64,000 nt of DNA from NCBI RefSeq assembly GCF_016808335.1, contig NC_053144.1:16786403-16850402 (forward strand), in the 5' to 3' direction. The notes under the pieces were generated by a model. That model had not been told where the DNA came from. It did no database searches and worked only from the letters and a program-made list of their open reading frames with translations. Below, piece after piece: positions 58,301 to 64,000 of this stretch. Both the position numbers and the translations under genes were made by a program. This stretch comes from Panicum virgatum. Lineage: Eukaryota > Streptophyta > Magnoliopsida > Poales > Poaceae. The stretch's first letter is position 1. Each line of letters begins with the position of its first letter.

Positions 58301-58310
58301 GTACGAGTGA
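49389..58310 (+). CDS. Kinesin-12 motor protein (KIN-12F-like)
   Basis: Fifteen exons in consistent phase: 49389-49658, 49770-49913, 50006-50089, 50172-50297, 50386-50445, 50550-50603, 50688-50780, 54621-54716, 54902-55047, 55598-55744, 55818-55947, 56026-56961, 57034-57132, 57208-57966, 58062-58310; 1130 residues. The N-terminal motor (about 88-430) has P-loop [10 protein letters not shown] (165-174), switch I NLKSSRSH (290-297) and switch II DLAGPE (327-332), where the usual S is [21 protein letters not shown] is the motor end and neck. A Ser-rich middle and a long coiled coil (about 780-1080) follow. Plant kinesin-12s act in phragmoplast and division-plane organisation; this subgroup resembles Arabidopsis KIN-12F from memory, and its role is less studied. 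Intron 7 (3.84 kb) holds an RTE LINE and intron 9 a SINE. The in-frame GTG at 49338 is not used; 49389 is the first ATG. Confidence 0.93.
51187..54460 (+). mobile_element. RTE-clade LINE in kinesin intron 7
   Basis: The 17-bp duplication ATTGCTGTGGATTGAAA flanks it (51170-51186 and 54461-54477). The element encodes an APE-type endonuclease ([26 protein letters not shown]) and reverse transcriptase ([65 protein letters not shown]). It ends with the RTE-type [17 protein letters not shown] and [11 protein letters not shown] tail, then CCTACCCCAACTCACTTGGG and a (TTG)n 3' end. Stops and frameshifts break the frame (for example at 52148, 53101 and 53607). The endonuclease metal-site glutamate of the usual QETKW is lysine here (QKTKW). 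It is in the same orientation as the host gene and dead, but close to full length. Confidence 0.92.
55159..55424 (+). mobile_element. SINE in kinesin intron 9
   Basis: A 16-bp target duplication CTACTTGTTTCACTTT flanks it (55143-55158 and 55425-55440). It contains a perfect pol III B box (GGTTCGATCCC, about 55218), a TCCTCTTAATGAAATACGG near-terminal motif and a T8 end. No A box is certain. Confidence 0.9.
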
Positions 58311-58923
58311 ATGTAGTTTGCGTGATTGATTGCTTGGGAATTGAGACTCGTCAACTGAACCTAGTTGACAATTGGGAAAGGGTCATTTCTTCTTTTTCTT
58401 ACATGTATGCTCTTAATTACATGGACACACGAGTATGTGGCTGATTCATAGCCCTCTGACCGGGCAAAATTTCCGTTTATACTGTAGTAAGAGGATTGTA
58501 TTCGAATTGTAGTGTTTGAGTTTGCAGCTGTGATTATAATAACTTTATTACAAATATTTCTACTTTTTATTGTACAGTGGGTAAGAGTATAAGACACAGC
58601 AATAGTTTCATTTCAGCAAATATTTCTACTTTCTGCAACAGTAGTTTATCCGCAGTTGAGCTACAGCAAACAGGAATTGAATCTAAAGAGAATGGCTGAG
58701 CATAATTAGATGCTTTCTGCTCAAACAAAGACAATAATCTCATGCAAACTTTGATTGCATTCATCACCACCATTTACTTCGAAATGTTGCTTCCAAGGGC
58801 TTGATATGATCCGCTCAAAGAACTTGTAAAAACTGAAGCAAGGACAATCTGTTCTGTGCAGAAGAGAATCAAAAGGGAGGCAAAGAAAAAAAAAGAGATA
58901 AATCTAGTGAAAAGCTTCCAACA
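58311..58923. other. Shared 3' region of two convergent genes
   Basis: Contains the 3' untranslated regions of the kinesin gene (plus) and the LOG-like gene (minus). No further gene or clear terminator signal is seen. Confidence 0.5.
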
Positions 58924-60435
58924 TCAACTCGTGGCGTATGAAGTACTGTGCTGCTTCAATGGTGGTGACATTTGGTAATTTCTCTTGGCAGCAGGAACAC
59001 TGTAGAACTCTGCCAGGTACTCCAGGGCTTCATAATTCCCATGACAAACCTTCCAAAGTGCCGCCACTTCCCCTGGAGCCACAGTGCCCCAGTCCTGGCA
59101 GTCATTCAGGAAGTCCAGCAGCTTGGAGTAATAAGAATCATAGTTGAGGAGCAAGAATGGGACCGGGAGTGTCGACCCAATCCTCTCCAGTTGGATCAGC
59201 GCCATGATCTCAAACAACTCGTCCAGTGTCCCAATCCCGCCTGGCAATGCAATCACAGCCGTTCTGTCAGCAGTGCTGCTCCGCACAGCAGCATCCACCA
59301 GTCCGTGCTTCCTTGCCGAGAAGAACCTGAAATTCAACTTAGCAGTTAGCACTTAGCACAGAGTAAAAGTCCATGAATCCGACAACCCTCTAGTTGATCT
59401 TGGTGTTGCATTGTCAGCATTTAGGTACCTGCAGGTGAGGTAGGTCTCTGAAGGCAGGTAAGGATGGAAGCCTGAGCTTGTCCATTCACCAGCTTCCTTG
59501 GCAATCTTGAGGCCACCGATTGGCTTGTCTGCCTCAAGGGCGCCTTGGATGGCGGCGTCCATGAGGCCAGGTCCGGCTCCGGTCCATGTGGTGCAGTCAA
59601 GCAGCCGAGCTATCTGTTTTGATGTTAAGACAGGCAGGCTCAGGCTCAGCACCCGTTGTTCCACAGATTTTGGAGTAAATGCACCAAGCTATACTGCACT
59701 CCAATTCAGCATTTCTACAGCTACTTCTAGTCGGATTCAATACTATGGCATCATCCCCTCACAGTGAAAGTGAAATTTTTTTGTGAATTGTGTGAGGTCA
59801 TGAATAGAGTGCTGATTGCTGAACTACCGATTGACTGCTGAAGCTAGCAACATGTTTTGAGTAACTAGTGAAGAAACAGCTAGGAAGTGGTCTCTAGTGG
59901 TAGTGCTTGCCTCTCTGGCGAGCTCGGCGGTCTGGAGGAAGTGCGGGTGCGTGGGCGGGACCCTGGAGGAGCCGAGGTAGACGGCGCCCCGGCCGAGGCG
60001 GCGGACGAGGTCGAAGCACCGCGCCATCTCCTCCCTCACCTGCACAGGCAGCCGGCGGCTCACCACCAGTCAGTCCACGGACCACGAACGAGCCAGGATC
60101 GACACGAGCAGGGAGAGGGAGATGCCAGCTGCGGCTGGTGAGAGCGCGGTGACCTCGTGAGGGCTGCTCCTCGGAGGACCCAACACGGAGCCGGCCTCCG
60201 CCTCGAGCTCTCCCAGCTGCTGCTGCTTCCGCCGCTGGTCGCCAGACGCCGCGGCGATGGCGCCGCGGGGACGGGCTCCCCCGCCGCCGCAGAGTAGGCG
60301 CGAGGCCGGCCGGGGCGTGCCCAGGCACGAACAGGTTGGGGCCCGGACCCGGAGCTGGCTGCGCCTGAATCCCAGGGCGGGACGTGGCTGGGGTCCGACT
60401 CCGGCCCCGACCGATGTCGCCGCCGCCGCTTCCAT
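58924..60435 (-). CDS. LOG-like cytokinin-activation family protein
   Basis: Four exons: 60435-60154, 60039-59911, 59613-59429, 59326-58924; 332 residues. The family's nucleotide-binding motif PGGIGTLDE is at residues 227-235, and LGRGAVYLGSSR, TWTGAGPGLMDAA and FFSARKHGLVDAAVRSS also fit. LOG enzymes release free cytokinin from its riboside monophosphate. This sequence resembles the longer Arabidopsis At1g50575 branch, whose activity is not established, so the substrate is uncertain. The first 90 residues are Ala/Arg/Ser/Gly-rich and could be a plastid transit peptide. Intron 2 starts with GC (GAG|GCAAGC) instead of GT; the join gives ELAREIARLLD, as in relatives. Intron 1 uses the weak donor GAG|GTCACC because the stronger GTGAGC lies after an in-frame stop. 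It runs tail to tail with the kinesin. Confidence 0.88.
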
Positions 60436-61247
60436 GGATGGTGAGCGGCCGAGCGTCCTCGGTCGCTCCGCACCCCCTTGCTGCTTGAATGCCTCAAGAG
60501 AGAGCAGACCAGGCAGCGACAGCCGACAGGCAAAGGGTGAATTCAGTCAAGAGGAATAGGTTCTCCTTGCTTTCTTTGCCGACCGGACCCCGCCGAATTC
60601 CTGCAAGTTGCCATACTGGTCACTAGCCATTGGCCAACTTCGCCAATGCGTGCCTTTCGGTGTATTTTGGCATCAAAAGTTTGGTCACCAAAATAATACC
60701 ATCGTAAAAAAATTGATACTTCAAAATAATATCAATAGCAGGAGAACGAACTGGCACTCATATTTCCCTTCAGAATATGTGATTCCCTTCAGAAAAATGC
60801 AGAAGGATAGGCGGAAATTTACGTATGTTTTGTGCCGTGGTTTTCTGTTAGCTGACACTGTGTTATGTTCTTTGCAAGGCTGCGCGCCTGCGCCCTCAGC
60901 AATCCCTTTTGTTTTCACTGCAGCTGGAATTCCCAGCGCACCTGGTACTGTAACAAACCTTATTGCTTCCTATAAAAGCAGGATGTTTCCTTTTTTTAAA
61001 AAAAATTGGGCTACCCTTCCATTCAAGTAGTATATGATGATATTGTCGTCAAACTGGCACTATTGCATCAACTCCCATGTAATCACAGGAAACAACAAAA
61101 TGCTTTTCAATCCAAGATAGTTGTACAAGACAGCACTCCCTGTGTAGAATTACATGGAAAAAATTGCCGAAACAATATGGTATTATTGGTACGGCAAGGC
61201 AATCTTATTGCACTTATTCTACTTCAGGAATAATGATAGCATTCGTT
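60436..61247. other. Intergenic between LOG-like and phosphatase genes
   Basis: Both genes are on the minus strand, so this is the promoter side of the LOG-like gene and the 3' side of the phosphatase gene. 60640-60960 is AT-rich. Nothing specific is recognised. Confidence 0.45.
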
Positions 61248-63438
61248 TCAATTGGTATCCCCCAATTCCTTGACGAACTTATCCTTCAGCAAGCCATTAG
61301 ATCCCGCCATTCTTCGCGACATCAGGTCAAATTCTCCCCCACTTCTGCAAATCAGAAGAAAGGAAGGCACAATCAGCCAAGAGAAAGAGACAATCTCTGA
61401 GTTACGGTCACAAGAGCTGTTTGACAAGACTTGCTGACTTACGGATCAAAAACATGGCCCCCAGCTTCCCGAAGGATCACAGCTCCAGCAGCAACATCCC
61501 TACAGGAAAATTAGCAATTTGAGATGCACAGGCAGATGATATGAGCTGCTGTTATTAATTTGGATAACCATACCAGGGTCCACCAAATCCCAGCTCGTAA
61601 CACAAATCAAGCCTACCACAGGCAACCCCGCACATGTTTAACGCCAAGGAGCCACACATCCGTATGGATCGAATCTAAAAAACATAAAAGAAAAGTTAAG
61701 AATGTTGACATGCTGTATTTGATGCACCTGATGATACTTTACAGGGTTTACCTTGTATAGTAGCTTGTTGATTCTATTGGTTGTGTCATCCAGAGTGTTC
61801 TTGTCTCTCTTGGTTCCAGCCTGATCAATCAGTATATTATCAGTTCAATATTTTCAGTAAGTTCTTCTGAGTAAGAGGCTCTAGGATGTAAATTGCCATC
61901 CAGAGTTCAGAAGATGTATTAGTTAACTTACATGGGAGCATTTGAAATTTAAACATCAAGAATGCTAGGTGACGAATAAAAGAACCATACAACAATTAAC
62001 TTTCTTCAATGATGCTCATGCCCTATCCATGTTTGAACTTGGGCAGTTGCCCCTCTAAGGTAACTTTATGGAAGGATGTTTGACCAGAAGAAATTCAGGA
62101 AACAAACACAGGTCATTTGTTCAGTTATTATAGTTTTAGATGGTAGTTTTTATTCATTTTTGTAGAAGTAACTTAAATTGTTCTGATAAAATAATGAAAA
62201 CTTAGGACAAGCAGCAATATAGTTTCTGCATATCGATTTATCATCCTCAAGTTAAACAAACTTGAAGAGTGTGTAAACTGCATGGTATAAGTTGTCTACC
62301 TCTGTTACCAGAAGAGCCTTCACTAACTCATCTTGAGATGATGCTGCATATGGAATGAACATATTCAAATAAGAATAGTCAGTTGGAGGAAAACAGTGTG
62401 CAAGCACTGCAAGGGCCAAGATGTTGCTTCGATTGATTGAAACCAAATCTGGGTATACCTTTGATTGGAGAGTCATTCAGAAAAGCACCCTTTCCATGAA
62501 TTGCAGTGAAAAGCTAAATGGAACATGCAGCATGAGTTTAGACTTTAGACTAACATTCTTTTCAAAATGCAGTGACAAAATATAACAGACATTTAACGTA
62601 AGGGGTTTACAAGACAATACAAATCTGATACTACAAGAAAACAACCTCCCTTTTCTTTTAGTCTACGTGACTACATTCTATATAGGGATGGAATCTATAT
62701 CATCCTTCGACTCAATGCAACACTACAGATATGAACATTGTGTCGAATCATTCAATACCTCATTCATGATTGGGTTATAAACGACTCCAACGGTGGGGAT
62801 TTTCCCAATGGTGAGGCCAATCGAGACGCACACAAAGGGGAAGCTGCAAGTTCAGAAAATGCAGACAAACTTGATATGAAAAGAGGGAAAAGAATGTGCA
62901 GTGAAGGTCCCTACCACGCAAATATAAAAAGTATAGCAACTTTACCCATGGACGAAATTTGTGGTGCCGTCGAGGGGATCGACGATCCAGGTAGGTTCAT
63001 CTGTGAGGTCGGCGGTGGCGCCGAGCGCCGCGGACGTCTCCTCCCCGATGAACTTGTGGTCCGGAAAGTGCTTCTGGAGGTGGTTGAAGATGAAGTCCTC
63101 GCAGGCCTTGTCCGTCTCCGTCACCAAATCCACCTGCATCGGCGAGCAATGCGCAGCACCGTGAGTCCAAATCCCAATCCAATCGGCACATCGACATCGA
63201 CGACATGGGGAACTAAATCATAAGAACAGGAGTAGATGATACCTGGCCCTTGTGCTCCACATTCTTGGTCTGGTAAAATCCCTTGCGGATGATCTGGTCA
63301 GGAAATCAAGAACCGGTGAACAGACGGCCCAAGGACAAGGAAACGCAAAGCAAAGAATCCACGGCGATGAGGAGGGGGAACCTCGCCGGCGTTCTTGGCG
63401 GCTTCCACCGCCACGTCGAGGAACTGCTCCTCCGACAT
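61248..63438 (-). CDS. Inositol monophosphatase (VTC4/IMP type)
   Basis: Ten exons in consistent phase: 63438-63382, 63293-63243, 63133-62946, 62843-62759, 62513-62459, 62343-62300, 61820-61752, 61674-61574, 61499-61443, 61344-61248; 267 residues, the family's usual length. Metal and substrate motifs are complete: GEE with E68, [12 protein letters not shown] with D88 and D91, and GGPWDVAAG with D218. It would dephosphorylate inositol monophosphates; plant VTC4-type enzymes also act on L-galactose 1-phosphate in ascorbate synthesis. Close agreement with Arabidopsis VTC4 (from memory) includes [20 protein letters not shown] and [11 protein letters not shown]. Two small departures are RMCGS, where RMSGS is usual, and ALNMC, where ALDLC is usual. 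No transit peptide; cytosolic location is expected. Confidence 0.94.
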
Positions 63439-63586
63439 GCTGCGCTCCGATCTCTCGCCCCAGCCGATTTTGATTCGACCCCTACGGCCAGCAGCAATTC
63501 TGGGCGCTCGCTTCAGTTGCTTGGGTATAATACAGGCAAGCAGGCGTGTATGTATTATAAACGGAACGGATACGGGGCTGGAACGA

Positions 63587-63695
63587 GATCCGCTGCAGTT
63601 GAGTGCCCTGCAGTGGTGTCCCTGACACGTGGGCCCCACACATGCAGGCCCATCTGTCAGTGGCCCAACTGCAGGCTGCCGAACTGCAGCGGATC
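63587..63695. repeat. Inverted repeat upstream of phosphatase gene
   Basis: Perfect 14-base arms GATCCGCTGCAGTT (63587-63600) and AACTGCAGCGGATC (63682-63695) continue inward as imperfect complements (GCCCTGCAG against CTGCAGGC). ACACGTGGGCCCC with a G-box core lies in the loop. The whole could fold into a hairpin about 150 bases from the ATG. It may be a small foldback MITE; no clear target duplication. Confidence 0.65.
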
Positions 63696-63776
63696 CCTTT
63701 CCTACGGGGCTTTGGTTGGGCCGGAGCCCGTACCATAAGTCCATAGCCCATACTCCACTATTTTTTCTATAGAAAG

Positions 63777-64000
63777 TGTCGGTACCCTGCAACTGGGGTA
63801 CCCATTTTTATTGTGCCAAGACTTACGTAGTTATCCGTAACTATATCCTAAGGAGCTGAGCAGCCGGACCCATGAGGTCCGACTCCATCTCACCGGACCA
63901 ACGGTCCCGGACCCGCTTCCCGCTCGGGGACGGGTCCGGTGTCACCACATGTCCCAGAGGTGGAAATGCTCAGCACCTGTGGCCGCGCACCCGGACCCCC
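63777..64000. mobile_element. Start of an LTR retrotransposon (Ty3/gypsy-like LTR)
   Basis: The sequence from TGTCGGTACCCTGCAACTGG onward has the TG start and GGGTACCC opening typical of a large group of grass gypsy LTRs, followed by GC-rich GGTCCGGACCC-type repeats. It runs off the right edge, so type and completeness cannot be judged. Confidence 0.6.

Overview
The window is nuclear DNA of a grass (Poaceae). The host genes are split by short introns, have very GC-rich first exons, and belong to plant families (kinesin-12, LOG-like, plant inositol monophosphatase, FRIGIDA-like, DUF1262). Between them lies a dense, nested set of transposons typical of grasses. The species cannot be fixed from the sequence.

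Layout. 1 to about 10,950 is one large Mutator-like (MULE) element, cut by the left window edge. It has clustered TACCGCC palindromes at both ends, an intact 919-codon transposase, a broken plant-mobile-domain (PMD) gene, and three small related genes with GRF-type zinc fingers. 10,950-15,970 is a graveyard of element fragments. 16,008-17,435 is a two-exon DUF1262 gene. 17,436-22,160 holds a truncated LINE, a duplicated non-coding block and an LTR-like stretch. 22,161-25,879 (minus) is a FRIGIDA-like gene with one apparent frameshift. 26,845-35,730 holds a TA microsatellite, three tandem Helitron-like repeats and a two-copy tandem duplication; each copy shows the empty site for elements inserted in the other. 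35,726-38,067 (minus) is a chimeric gene: a FRIGIDA-like N-terminus joined to two CCHC zinc knuckles. 38,140-48,850 is MITEs, two LINEs and a possible Pack-MULE. 49,389-58,310 is a 15-exon kinesin-12 gene whose seventh intron holds an almost complete RTE-clade LINE and whose ninth intron holds a SINE. It faces, tail to tail, a LOG-like gene (58,924-60,435) and, behind it, a 10-exon inositol monophosphatase gene (61,248-63,438). An LTR retrotransposon begins at 63,777 and runs off the window.

How the parts relate. The last 15 kb is the ordinary gene island: cell-division motor, cytokinin-activation-like enzyme, inositol/ascorbate phosphatase. The two FRIGIDA-like genes lie about 10 kb apart on the same strand and share their N-terminal module. 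The left 11 kb is the most unusual system: a transposon whose transposase looks intact while its accessory PMD gene has been killed by a hAT MITE and a frameshift, and whose GRF gene has been multiplied three times, each copy with its own TATA box. Exon joins were deduced by eye from GT/AG sites, reading phase and family alignment from memory; no searches were run.
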